NCBI GenBank assembly: GCA_002454425.1
Contig: DKIV01000015.1
Location: 168,832 to 232,831, forward strand
Direction of reading: 5' to 3'
Source of the DNA: Sphingobacteriaceae bacterium UBA6709
GTDB taxonomy: Bacteria > Bacteroidota > Bacteroidia > Sphingobacteriales > Sphingobacteriaceae
DNA: 64,000 nt
The notes below the pieces were generated by a model. It did not search any database. It saw only the letters and a list, made by a program, of their open reading frames with translations, and was not told where the DNA came from. Of this stretch, positions 18,257 through 27,509 are shown piece by piece. Positions within the stretch are counted from its first letter, which is position 1; every line of letters begins with the position of its first letter. The translations under genes were made by a program, and so were the position numbers.

Positions 18257-19749
18257 GATTTATAGGTATTTATCATAAACCGATAGCCGTCAGTTTCTGT
18301 AAAAAACAAATTTTTATGGTTTGCGTCGTACCACTTGCTCCAGTCCGCGACAGTTTCAAAATTCTGAGCGGTATAACGCTTTAAAACCCTTAAGGCCAAT
18401 TCGGGTTGATTCCCACTTTTGAGCATTTCCACGCATTTCTTCAGTAATTTAGGGTCATGATTTGATATACCTATTTTCTGAACATCTTCATCTACTGAAT
18501 AGTTAAAGAACTTCGTAGGATCGCAGTACATGTAGGCAAAATTGTCGCTCATAAATTTTTGAAAAGCAGCTAAATCCGTTCCGAAGCGATCAGCATACTG
18601 TCCCATTGTTTGTTTAATAAAGGCTGCTTCAGACATCACAGCCTGGGGTCTGCCAATATAATTCATTGATTCCTCTTCTTCTTTAGTAAGGGTCTTTCCT
18701 GCCGCCTTCTTTTCTGTTAATAGTTTAAACTGCCGGGCATTTGCCTCATTAAATTCTTCGATACTCTTGACATATTTCGGATATCTGTCTGGTTTGGCCG
18801 AGGCGATAATCTCGCGGATATCATCCGTTGTCGCCATACGATCATTATACTTTCTTGCCATCGGCATCTTGCCGTCAAATTTACTCATGTACGCTACAGC
18901 ATTTACAAAGACCTTCTTGCCTTCCTCCGTCATCCCTGCGGGCGAAGCACTGAACCCCCACAAGAAGAAATTACCATGACGACCAAGAGCAACGGCGCCA
19001 ACATCTTTAGCGCACACACCACTAGATATTGTTTCCGTATCCGGCGACTCGGAAAACCTGCCGCCGCGAGATACAAGCCCGATTCTGCCACCTTTGCCTT
19101 CTAAATAACCTGTTTTTTGCACACGCCACATAGGAAGCTCTTTAGGAACATAAGCACCTGTGCTGTAATGATAAATACCCTCCGGTGTCTTCTTGCTAAC
19201 CATGGTCGGCACCACCTTTTCCAAGGGCCCCTTAAATATAGCATGGTCTTTATTCAAGTGATGTGCATCCGCATCGAGACATAAACATAGCCAATCAAGT
19301 TTGAGCCCGATCCGGCGCCCCATTTCATCAGCCGTACTGGCAATAAAGATTACAGGCTTCGAAAAATTATCCGGCAAATAGCGGGCAGCCGTATAGTTGT
19401 TACCAGCCTCCATTTTTTCGGGTTCCAGCTTTCGCGTGGCGAAATCAAAAATTGTTACATCATAGGGTTCAGAATCTTCGGGCTTCCAATCGCGACAATC
19501 AATAGTAGCGACCTCTTTAAAATAGGTCGACAATAAGGCTTTAAACGATGGCATACGTACCGGGTATTCTTCTTTAAAGTCCTTCTCGGTCATCATTGCG
19601 GGAGCCATACGCTTTATTTCAGGCATCGGCTTCGCTGGATCGTAGCCTACGAATAATACCTTTACAGGACTTAAAGGATGTTTTTGCGCCCACAATGTAT
19701 TGAAGCTCAAAACCAGCAACAAAAGAATAATACAATAGTTATTTTTCAT
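18253..19749 (-). CDS. Secreted protein of unknown function in the thioredoxin/SusCD operon
   Basis: I start it at the ATG at 19749 (498 residues), because the upstream extension begins with TTG at 19773 and overlaps the preceding gene. A signal peptide (YCIILLLLVLSFNTLWAQ) is clear. Residues about 25-300 begin VKVLFVGYDPAKPMPE and contain LPDNFSKPVIFIASTADEMGRR and FFLWGFSASPAGMTEEGKKVFVNAVAYM, a layout reminiscent of a ThuA/class I glutamine-amidotransferase-like alpha/beta fold; this is only an impression. The C-terminal third is helical, ending in a WYDANHKNL segment. Four-base overlap with the DsbD-N-like gene. No catalytic function can be assigned. Confidence 0.82.
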   Translation of the reverse strand: MKNNYCIILLLLVLSFNTLWAQKHPLSPVKVLFVGYDPAKPMPEIKRMAPAMMTEKDFKEEYPVRMPSFKALLSTYFKEVATIDCRDWKPEDSEPYDVTIFDFATRKLEPEKMEAGNNYTAARYLPDNFSKPVIFIASTADEMGRRIGLKLDWLCLCLDADAHHLNKDHAIFKGPLEKVVPTMVSKKTPEGIYHYSTGAYVPKELPMWRVQKTGYLEGKGGRIGLVSRGGRFSESPDTETISSGVCAKDVGAVALGRHGNFFLWGFSASPAGMTEEGKKVFVNAVAYMSKFDGKMPMARKYNDRMATTDDIREIIASAKPDRYPKYVKSIEEFNEANARQFKLLTEKKAAGKTLTKEEEESMNYIGRPQAVMSEAAFIKQTMGQYADRFGTDLAAFQKFMSDNFAYMYCDPTKFFNYSVDEDVQKIGISNHDPKLLKKCVEMLKSGNQPELALRVLKRYTAQNFETVADWSKWYDANHKNLFFTETDGYRFMINTYKS

Positions 19750-19762
19750 GGCTTTACATATT

Positions 19763-20965
19763 TTATTTCTCAAACAATTCGGCTAATTTCTTATCCATAG
19801 CGGCATCATCTTCGCCCCCACCACCATAACGGCCGATGATAATTCCATTTTTATCTATTAATATTTTGGTGGGCAATGAATGGATGGCGTAAAAGTCACT
19901 CAAGTCATTGCTGCGATCAAAATCATTCCCCTTACGCTTTAAGCCACGCAAGACATGCTTCCAAACACCTATGCCATCTTTTTCCACAGCAGCTTTCCAG
20001 GCCTTTTCATTACTATCATCGTCAGATACCCCCACGATCTCCAGGCCTTTATCCTTGTATTTTGAGTAGAGCGACAGCAGATGAGGGTTTCCCTTCCGAC
20101 ATGGCACGCACCAGCTAGCCCAGAAATCAAGCAAAAGGTATTTCTTTCCGCTGTAATCTTTCAGATTTAAGGTATTCCCATTAATATCCGTGGCTGTAAA
20201 GAGATTCGCTTGCGCGCCGGGAGAACCTCCTTCCATTGCTCTGATCTCTTTGGCCACACGCTTTCCAGTTTCACTTTGCTTAATGCGGGCCGAAAGTTTC
20301 TCATAAATGGCTTTTGATTCTTGGAGAGGTAAGGAAGACACCTGCCATTGCAGCATGCTTGCTGCGTAGTAAGAATCGGGATGGGTTCTGATAAACTCCA
20401 TGTTGAGTTTGTTGATCTGCTCGGAATAGGGGTCCATCCTATCTTTTGCCTGGGTAGCTTCTTCTTTCAGCTTCTCTAACTCAGACTCAGGTTTACCGGC
20501 CTTTTTTGCTTCTATATAGCGCATATTTGCCTTGTCATATGCAGAAGACAGCACTCTGAGCTGACGCATCGCACCTTGCTTTTTAACATCCAAAGCCGCT
20601 AACTCGTCATGTGTCGCCGAACCAGTAAGTTTCAGGTCTTTGAAGTTACCGTACTCCAGCGTTAAAGTCATGGTGCCTGCTTGTATAAATAAAGAGCCGA
20701 CATTGGGGTCTTCTATCCTCATACTGGCATTTTCGTCAGATATGTAAGCCATATTTGGCTCTTGCAGCATTCCCCGAAATTCAAAACGCCCTTGCTTCAC
20801 CATCGCACTATCCTCCTTGAGCCCCGTCTCCATATCGCCGTACGAGAGCTTGAGCATCCCGGAACTTTTTCCTTTAATAGTTCCTTTCAATACAAAGGGT
20901 GCCGGCTGTGCGAAGGTTAGCAAATAGGCCAGAACCATAAAACATGTTAACACATACTTTTTCAT
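19763..20965 (-). CDS. TlpA-type thioredoxin with N-terminal DUF4369 domain
   Basis: This 400-residue protein is a paralogue of the last gene of the operon. Signal peptide (LTCFMVLAYLLTFAQ), DUF4369 at about 22-120 (FVLKGTIKGKSSGMLKLSYGD), a charged helical linker at 120-215 (EAKKAGKPESELEKLKEE), and a thioredoxin domain from about 255 with DFWASWCVPCRKGNP and SLPTKILIDKNG. The extended helical linker is typical of this Bacteroidetes group. It follows susD by 46 bases, and its position suggests it acts on what the SusCD pair brings in or binds, for example a disulfide-bearing or peptide ligand. That is inference. Confidence 0.92.
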   Translation of the reverse strand: MKKYVLTCFMVLAYLLTFAQPAPFVLKGTIKGKSSGMLKLSYGDMETGLKEDSAMVKQGRFEFRGMLQEPNMAYISDENASMRIEDPNVGSLFIQAGTMTLTLEYGNFKDLKLTGSATHDELAALDVKKQGAMRQLRVLSSAYDKANMRYIEAKKAGKPESELEKLKEEATQAKDRMDPYSEQINKLNMEFIRTHPDSYYAASMLQWQVSSLPLQESKAIYEKLSARIKQSETGKRVAKEIRAMEGGSPGAQANLFTATDINGNTLNLKDYSGKKYLLLDFWASWCVPCRKGNPHLLSLYSKYKDKGLEIVGVSDDDSNEKAWKAAVEKDGIGVWKHVLRGLKRKGNDFDRSNDLSDFYAIHSLPTKILIDKNGIIIGRYGGGGEDDAAMDKKLAELFEK

Positions 20966-21011
20966 ACAATTCTCTTTTAAAATCCAGACAAGGATCTTCT
21001 TTTAATTTTCT

Positions 21012-22448
21012 TTAATTAGCACTGTATCCTGTATTTTGCTCTCCAAACTGGGGATTGTACACAAACTCCGTTTGTGGTACAGGAATGATATATTGCGTTT
21101 GACTTGTAATTGTTGGCTTAATAAGCTTTACGGTCCCAAAAGGCAGACGTAGCAAAGCCAACCATTCACTGCCATCTTCGGCGACTAAACTTTTGGAGGT
21201 TTCGTAGTAGATTTCTTCTAATAAACGGTCGGCGTTATTAGCGGTGCTGACAGCTATGTAAGCAGCATTAGATGAAGTTAGCCCACCCTTCTCTTGTATG
21301 GTATGCACCAATGCTTTGGCTACCGACAAATCTCCTCCTGAGCGGACTATCGCTTCCGCCTTCAGCAGGTACACCTCTGTAAGACGTAGCACATAATCTG
21401 TCTCTGACGCTACCGTTGCTGACGCACCCTGCTCCAGATACTTTGTAAAATAATATGTATCTGGCGAATATTCCACATAAGGGCTGATATCTCCAACCAT
21501 CCAGCTTGCACGGGGATCGCCTTGAAAAAGACCTTTCAACTGGGCCGTGGCTACATAAAACGCTGATGCGCCGGTTGAATACTGAAGGCTTTTGTTATAA
21601 GGGTCGGTAGTTTGCAGCGCCTGCGGCTTCAATCCTAAGATTACTTCCTTACTTGACAATCCCGCTACTCTAAACAAGTTTTGCTGACTTGCCTCCAAAA
21701 CATAGCCTCCTTCGTTTATTATTCTGTCGGCCAAAGCGATCACCTCATTGTAATCTCCCGATTGCGCACGATTTATCAACACACGCATCTTTAAAGCCAT
21801 GGCAGCCCATTTGGTGGCATAATGATTAGGATTTGTAGCGGGACCATGCGCTATAGCCTCATTAAGATCCGCTAATATAAAATCATAACTTTCTTTCACG
21901 GTGCTTCTTTTCTTCAGGATGGTGGTAAGCGTGGAAAGCTCGTCCCGCAATAGCACCCCTTGCGTACTGTTGAGCTTATACCATTCCGCATAATAGCTAA
22001 GTAACTTAAAATGCGAATAGGCTCTGATGAATTTTGCTTCAGCAAGGATCTCCTCTTTGCGTGTACCTGTAAAAGAAACGTCCGCTAACTTTTCAACCCC
22101 GGCAATCACCCCGTTGGCGGAATTCAACGCTCGGTATGATTCCGCCCAAAAAGTTCCCGATACTCCCGTGGTGATATTAAACTCCTCAGGAAAATTTCCA
22201 AATCCATAGCCAATATATCCCGCAAACATTCCTGAAAGTATCTGATGTTGCTGCCAATCGGTCTTAATATTTGTGGCATTTGCAAAATTGTAATAAGCAC
22301 CATTGAGTGCTATCTGCGAGGTTGCCTGATCGACAATAGTGTTTCCTTCAACCTTCGCATTTTTCGGCGGCGCACTCAATTCTTTTTCGCAGCCATAAAA
22401 TAGCGGTAGCATGGCCATGCCTAATATGATCGTGTATATTTTTTTCAT
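21012..22448 (-). CDS. SusD/RagB-family outer-membrane lipoprotein
   Basis: This 478-residue lipoprotein has lipobox LFYGC followed by EKE. It has the SusD_3/SusD-like N-terminal region (NGAYYNFANATN, EILAEAKFIRAYSHFKLLSYY), TPR-like helices, and the C-terminal RasD segment (LRLTEVYLLKAEAIVR, YIIPVPQTEFVYNPQF). Partner of the SusC immediately upstream (26-base gap). It lies ahead of the TlpA genes, so the pair is not linked to glycosidases here. Confidence 0.93.
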   Translation of the reverse strand: MKKIYTIILGMAMLPLFYGCEKELSAPPKNAKVEGNTIVDQATSQIALNGAYYNFANATNIKTDWQQHQILSGMFAGYIGYGFGNFPEEFNITTGVSGTFWAESYRALNSANGVIAGVEKLADVSFTGTRKEEILAEAKFIRAYSHFKLLSYYAEWYKLNSTQGVLLRDELSTLTTILKKRSTVKESYDFILADLNEAIAHGPATNPNHYATKWAAMALKMRVLINRAQSGDYNEVIALADRIINEGGYVLEASQQNLFRVAGLSSKEVILGLKPQALQTTDPYNKSLQYSTGASAFYVATAQLKGLFQGDPRASWMVGDISPYVEYSPDTYYFTKYLEQGASATVASETDYVLRLTEVYLLKAEAIVRSGGDLSVAKALVHTIQEKGGLTSSNAAYIAVSTANNADRLLEEIYYETSKSLVAEDGSEWLALLRLPFGTVKLIKPTITSQTQYIIPVPQTEFVYNPQFGEQNTGYSAN

Positions 22449-22474
22449 TTTTTACTCCTTTAAATTTCCGGAAT

Positions 22475-25400
22475 TTAGAATCCTACCCGCACACCAATGC
22501 TTATCTGCCTTATCATCGGATAACCACCTGCATCACTATACCCTCCTATCAAGCTGTAGGGGTCATTGCTGGTCTCTGGGTCAACGCCCGGATAATTAGT
22601 AATTGTAAACAAGTTGGTACCAGAGACATAAGCCGACATACTATTTATCTTCAGCTTATTTAAAAGTGACTTTGGCAACTGATAGGCCAGGGTCACTGAC
22701 TTCAGCTTGATAAATGAGGCATCATATACGTTGTCACTCGCCGCATAGGCATACGAACTTTGCTTAAGCATTAAGCGTGGACGCGTAGCGTCAGTATTTT
22801 CCGGAGTCCAACGCTCCAGTATCCTGACACCCTTATTCGTTAACCGCAGCATATCTCGATTCTCTACGTCTGCCAGATAGTAAATGTCATTGCCATAGGA
22901 AAAGGTGGCTAAGGCTGTTAATGAAAAGGATTTATAACTTATCCTGTTGGTAAAACCGCCATAATATTTAGGTTCCGCTCTCCCGATAATATCGTCTTTA
23001 AAATAGGAATATCCTTGAATTCCCATATAGTTCTCCTGTATCAGGTAGCTCGCGTCCCCCACTCCCAGATAAGGATAACTATATTCCATCCCGCTTCTCT
23101 GCAAATAATCATCAACCTCTGCCTGAGATGAAAGGATTTTATCAAATACACGTCCGTAAAGCAATCCCACAGGTGATCCTTCTTTTAATACAGTATTACC
23201 ATAGCGGTACACGCCAGGATTTGCGGGATCATCAATATCATCGGAAAGCTCTAAAACCTTCGAACGATTTCCTGAGATATTTAAGGTCCCGGTCCACTGA
23301 AAGTCGTTCTTACGAATAAAGTCAGCGCTAATCATCAACTCTAGTCCTCTATTTCGGATCTTAGCTATGTTAGCAGTTACCTGATCAAACCCTGACGATT
23401 CAGCTGTTGACATCGGAAATAAAATACCGGAGGTCGTTTTCTCATAATAGCCGATCTCCCCACGAAGGCGCGACTTAAATAAAGCAAAGTCTAAACCCGC
23501 GTCCTTCTGTAAGGTCGATTCCCATTTCAAGTCAGCATTTCCTAATTGAGTGGGCGACAAGCCGTTTAAGCCTGCATAGGACACCGGCGAATAGAGGGTA
23601 TAAAACAGGTTATCGGCTATATTCTGCGTTCCGGTATACCCGGCACTTGCTCTTAGCTTCAATTCATTAAGCCAGGAAACTTTTTTAAGAAAATTCTCCT
23701 GCGAAAGACGCCAGCCGACACCTCCCGAAGGGAAATATCCCACCCTGTTGTTCTTGGGAAATTTTGACGATGCGTCTGATCGACCGGTGAACGTGAGCAA
23801 ATACTTCTCTTTAAAATTGTAGTTTGCCCGCAGGTAAAAGCTCAGCAAAGAACTTTGATCAGAAGTACCGGTAGCTGGTAGCGTTACCGCTGCCGACGAC
23901 AGATTATTCAGATATTCATCATCAGGAAAACCCTGGCCACTGGCGGAAAAAACATTTCCCCTGGTGATCTGCCAGTCGGTTCCTAAAACGACATCTATCC
24001 GGTGCTGTTCATTGAATTCTTTCTGCCAGTTGAAGGTATTCTGCACAAAGGTGTTCACCTGCTCCGACTGCGAGATCGTCGCGGTTCCGTTGCCGGAACT
24101 GCCCACGCCATTAGATGTGGCAACGCTTACTGTACTTGGTATGTAATTGTTTTGTCGATAACTATTATAATTTACCGCGATAGAGCTGCGGAATTTTAGT
24201 TTTTTTAATAAATCGTATTCTCCGGCAAGACTACCGATGGCAAAAATAGAATTAGAGCGATTCACTCCTTTTGTGAGCAATAGCGGATTTTGAAACCCCT
24301 CATAGGGTGCCGCGTTCATTGAAGCGGGATCTAACAGACGTACCGAACCATCTGCACTATAGGGTTCAAAGGTAGGTGGCGCAAATAACGCTTGTGTGTA
24401 CAAGCCATTAGTAATATTATTACGTGCAAACCCATAATCCAGATTTGTGTTAACACGAAAGCGCGTGCTGATATCATTATCTAAACTTACTTTGCCCGCA
24501 ATACGGCGATAGTCGGTTCCCAACACCACGCCCTCATTGTCATTGTAGGTAAGGGATGTATAATATCGTGAGCCTGCGCCGCCGCCCCGCACGGAGATGT
24601 CTGCGTTTTGCGTAACTCCGGTGCGAGTCACAAGATCCATCCAATCAACGTTTCCTGTGCCGAAAAAAGTGGAGTTTGTAAGAATTTGCGTTGCCAGGGG
24701 ATCCGGTGCACGGCCCGGAATATTTGCTATCGCATCATTCAAATTCTGTGCGGCCTCTTTAGCAAGCATGATGTATTGATCTCTGTTCAAGAGCTTATCT
24801 GTACGCGCAATGCTAAAACCATTATACAAGTTGGCTTCAAATACAGGTTTCTGATTGGTTCTACCCTTTTTGGTCGTGATAATGACCACTCCATTAGCTC
24901 CCCGCGATCCATAAATAGCCGTCGATGAGGCATCCTTCAGAATGTCTATGGATTCAATATCATTTATATTCAAACCGCCCAAGCTGTTTAGCCCCCGTGC
25001 GAAAGACCCTGAAACCGTGGTATTGGGGTCGTCGGAACCTCCACGATCTACAGGGCTCACGAGATCAGAGGCCGTTTGTTGGAATCTGTTCTGCACCTGC
25101 ACCTGCACTCCATCAATAATATACAGAGGATCATTACCGCCCATCAGCGATGTCCCACCGCGTACCCTGATTTTAGCGACCCCTCCGGGCGTACCATCAG
25201 CCTGTACAACTTGTACTCCCGCTGCTTTACCCGTTAAGGCTTGATCGATAGTTGCGAAAGGAACATCTCTAATCTCCTTCATATCCACCGATGATACTGC
25301 GCCAGTGAGATCCTTACGTTTGGTAGTACCGTACCCTACTACGACGATATCGCTCAAATTATTCGCTTCCGCTTCCATTTTAATGGTCATTGAGGGCTTC

Positions 25401-25987
25401 ACGGGGAGTTCAACATCATGAAAACCAATAAAAGACACCAACAAAACACTTTTCTCATTGGGTGCTGTCAGGGTAAAACGACCATTTTTATCTGTTAACG
25501 TACTGATCTTCGTACCTTTAATACGAACACTCGCTCCTGGCAGAGGCTTTCCCTCATCATCGTTAACAACCCCCACGACTTGTACTCTCCGGAACACCGC
25601 CGTTGCGCGCTCAATCAATGAAGGCTCCTCGCGTTCTTTCAATACGATGGTAATTCCGTTGAATTCAAAATCAATGTGCTGGTTCTCAAATATCTGTTGA
25701 AGTGCCTCAGATAACGCGGTGTTTTTTAAAGACACTGATACCGGCGAGGTGCCGTCTAACAGCTCATCTCTATACACAAAACGATACTTTGTCTGTTCGC
25801 TGACCTGCTTCAATACAGAACGTAAAGAGGCATTTCGCTTAACAAGTGATACGTTTTGAGCCATTCCATAGGCCGCTACTTGAACAAGTACGGCCATAAT
25901 CACAAAAGACATGGGGCGCATAATAAGCCAAAATTTCCCCGGCAGCCGGCAAGGCGCCGGACGTTTATCTAGATAATTTCTATACAT
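22475..25987 (-). CDS. SusC-family TonB-dependent transporter with STN signalling domain
   Basis: This 1170-residue protein has an N-terminal membrane/signal segment at about 22-43 (PMSFVIMAVLVQVAAYGMAQ). It is followed by an STN domain (SLRSVLKQVSEQTKYRFVYRD), a CarboxypepD_reg repeat (VVNDDEGKPLPGASVRIKGT), the SusC signature LSDIVVVGYGTTKRKDLTGAV, a plug domain and a barrel ending RQISIGVRVGF. The STN domain should signal to the FecR encoded upstream. The 210-base gap to fecR holds a hairpin, so susC may have its own sigma-dependent promoter. Imports an unknown ligand with its SusD. Confidence 0.95.
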   Translation of the reverse strand: MYRNYLDKRPAPCRLPGKFWLIMRPMSFVIMAVLVQVAAYGMAQNVSLVKRNASLRSVLKQVSEQTKYRFVYRDELLDGTSPVSVSLKNTALSEALQQIFENQHIDFEFNGITIVLKEREEPSLIERATAVFRRVQVVGVVNDDEGKPLPGASVRIKGTKISTLTDKNGRFTLTAPNEKSVLLVSFIGFHDVELPVKPSMTIKMEAEANNLSDIVVVGYGTTKRKDLTGAVSSVDMKEIRDVPFATIDQALTGKAAGVQVVQADGTPGGVAKIRVRGGTSLMGGNDPLYIIDGVQVQVQNRFQQTASDLVSPVDRGGSDDPNTTVSGSFARGLNSLGGLNINDIESIDILKDASSTAIYGSRGANGVVIITTKKGRTNQKPVFEANLYNGFSIARTDKLLNRDQYIMLAKEAAQNLNDAIANIPGRAPDPLATQILTNSTFFGTGNVDWMDLVTRTGVTQNADISVRGGGAGSRYYTSLTYNDNEGVVLGTDYRRIAGKVSLDNDISTRFRVNTNLDYGFARNNITNGLYTQALFAPPTFEPYSADGSVRLLDPASMNAAPYEGFQNPLLLTKGVNRSNSIFAIGSLAGEYDLLKKLKFRSSIAVNYNSYRQNNYIPSTVSVATSNGVGSSGNGTATISQSEQVNTFVQNTFNWQKEFNEQHRIDVVLGTDWQITRGNVFSASGQGFPDDEYLNNLSSAAVTLPATGTSDQSSLLSFYLRANYNFKEKYLLTFTGRSDASSKFPKNNRVGYFPSGGVGWRLSQENFLKKVSWLNELKLRASAGYTGTQNIADNLFYTLYSPVSYAGLNGLSPTQLGNADLKWESTLQKDAGLDFALFKSRLRGEIGYYEKTTSGILFPMSTAESSGFDQVTANIAKIRNRGLELMISADFIRKNDFQWTGTLNISGNRSKVLELSDDIDDPANPGVYRYGNTVLKEGSPVGLLYGRVFDKILSSQAEVDDYLQRSGMEYSYPYLGVGDASYLIQENYMGIQGYSYFKDDIIGRAEPKYYGGFTNRISYKSFSLTALATFSYGNDIYYLADVENRDMLRLTNKGVRILERWTPENTDATRPRLMLKQSSYAYAASDNVYDASFIKLKSVTLAYQLPKSLLNKLKINSMSAYVSGTNLFTITNYPGVDPETSNDPYSLIGGYSDAGGYPMIRQISIGVRVGF

Positions 25988-26074
25988 TTGCTAAAATGGT
26001 TTTTGCAATGCCCTTTAGTTTCAGACCTGTCGGGACTTGCAGAATAAAGCTTAATAAATAAAAGAAGCCATTTC

Positions 26075-26107
26075 ATTGGATGTGTTCCCGCACATCCAAT
26101 TTTTTTG
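26075..26107 (+). terminator. Hairpin between fecR and susC, with a T-tract on the plus strand
   Basis: Perfect 10-bp stem ATTGGATGTG (26075-26084) / CACATCCAAT (26091-26100) with a 6-base loop, followed on the plus strand by seven T residues. In this orientation it would stop a transcript running antisense to susC. In the minus direction the stem is followed only by GAAATGG and then TTCTTTTATTT, so it would be a weak terminator or mRNA-processing hairpin between fecR and susC. Confidence 0.65.
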
Positions 26108-26197
26108 CTTACATCATTGAGGCTTTTATCAAGTCGGTGTTTTTTTTCTTTGTCTGTTCATGATGATAATCGCTTTTTTTGATAAATCTGATCTTGC

Positions 26198-27343
26198 CTA
26201 TTGTAACCAGGAGGCATCTTCGACGATGATCGTCCTGCCCCGAATAGTAAATTTAACCCCGCCGGATTTTTCAAGTAACTTCAATACTTCCGATACCCTT
26301 TGCGTACGCGCCAGACTTCCTGTGTAAGTTCCGGCGTCTTTTTCTATCTTATATTCAATATCAACATCGTACCACCTGCTGATCATTTTCATTATCTGAG
26401 GTAAGGGTTCCCGCTCAAACATGATCAAGCCGTTCTTCCAGGACACTGCTAAAGAAGTATCAACTGGCGAGACCTGTATGCCTGATTCGGTAATCACGGC
26501 TTCTTCGGAAGGCTTTAAAACTTTGTGCAGACTCTTCCGGCTCACTGAAACAAGGCCTTCCAACAAGGTCGTCACCTCCTCTTCATTAACATAGCTGCTA
26601 ATGTTAAAGTGAGTTCCCAATACCTTAACTTGTTGCCTTGAGGTCTTTACAATGAAAGGATGCGCCTTATCTTTACTAACCTCAAAATAGGCCTCTCCTT
26701 TAAGAATGACGTCGCGACTGTCTAAGTTTTTAAAACTTGCGGGAAACTGCAAACTGGAATTAGCATTCAGCCATACCTTGGTACCGTCCGCCAGGGTCAT
26801 ACTCACGGACTCCCCTCTTGAGGTTGTTAAGATGTGACTCTCGTTAACAAGATCACCTTCCTTACCTTGAACCTCATAATGTAATTCGCCTCTTGCTGTC
26901 CTGCTTATCTTAATTCCGGGAGCTACATATGCCTTTTCTGACGATATCTTATTCAAATCAAGCTTCACGCCCCCCGCTAAAAGTAACGTAGCGCCGGACT
27001 TGCCAGGAGCCACGTCTGTTCGAAAGCGGGCAGCGAAGCTCTGCGATTCCTTGTACCGGAATAAGAATAAACCTGATGCTCCTACCAATAGTATTGATGC
27101 CGCAACAAGCCAGCGTTTAGGCTGCCAAAAAGGGACTATCGGCTTATCAATCCGTTGGTAGATCGAACGAAGCGCAAGACGCTTATTGTTCTCACTCACG
27201 TCCCCGGCATGCTCACCCTCTTTTTGAAAGTAATTAAACCAGGCATTATACAACCGGATCTCGTCATCAGTCGCTTCGGATACCAGTATTTTGCGCGCAA
27301 GTTCTTTAAACTCTTCGTGTGTCATGCTTAATTCTTTCGACAT
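26198..27343 (-). CDS. FecR-family anti-sigma factor/regulator
   Basis: I start it at the ATG at 27343 (381 residues); a GTG at 27358 and another ATG at 27325 are alternatives. The cytoplasmic anti-sigma part (EEFKELARKILVSEATDDEIRLYNAWFNYF) precedes a single membrane helix at about 85-105 (WLVAASILLVGASGLFLF). The periplasmic FecR domain shows LADGTKVWLNANSSLQFP, LKGEAYFEVSKDKAHPFIV and VKVLGTHFNI, and the DUF4974 end shows MISRWYDVDIEY. Controls the adjacent ECF sigma (151-base gap) in response to the STN-type SusC. Confidence 0.94.
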   Translation of the reverse strand: MSKELSMTHEEFKELARKILVSEATDDEIRLYNAWFNYFQKEGEHAGDVSENNKRLALRSIYQRIDKPIVPFWQPKRWLVAASILLVGASGLFLFRYKESQSFAARFRTDVAPGKSGATLLLAGGVKLDLNKISSEKAYVAPGIKISRTARGELHYEVQGKEGDLVNESHILTTSRGESVSMTLADGTKVWLNANSSLQFPASFKNLDSRDVILKGEAYFEVSKDKAHPFIVKTSRQQVKVLGTHFNISSYVNEEEVTTLLEGLVSVSRKSLHKVLKPSEEAVITESGIQVSPVDTSLAVSWKNGLIMFEREPLPQIMKMISRWYDVDIEYKIEKDAGTYTGSLARTQRVSEVLKLLEKSGGVKFTIRGRTIIVEDASWLQ

Positions 27344-27509
27344 TTTACCTATAGACACATAAAAGGATCTTATAGCCCAAGGAAAAAATTATTTTTTTTA
27401 AAAAATATCTACAACCAAACCAGGAAAGAAAAAATTGAAACCTAAAAGACTCTAATACTTGATACAATACAAAAAGAAAAACATCTTTTTTGTTAAAAAA
27501 GACAAAAAA

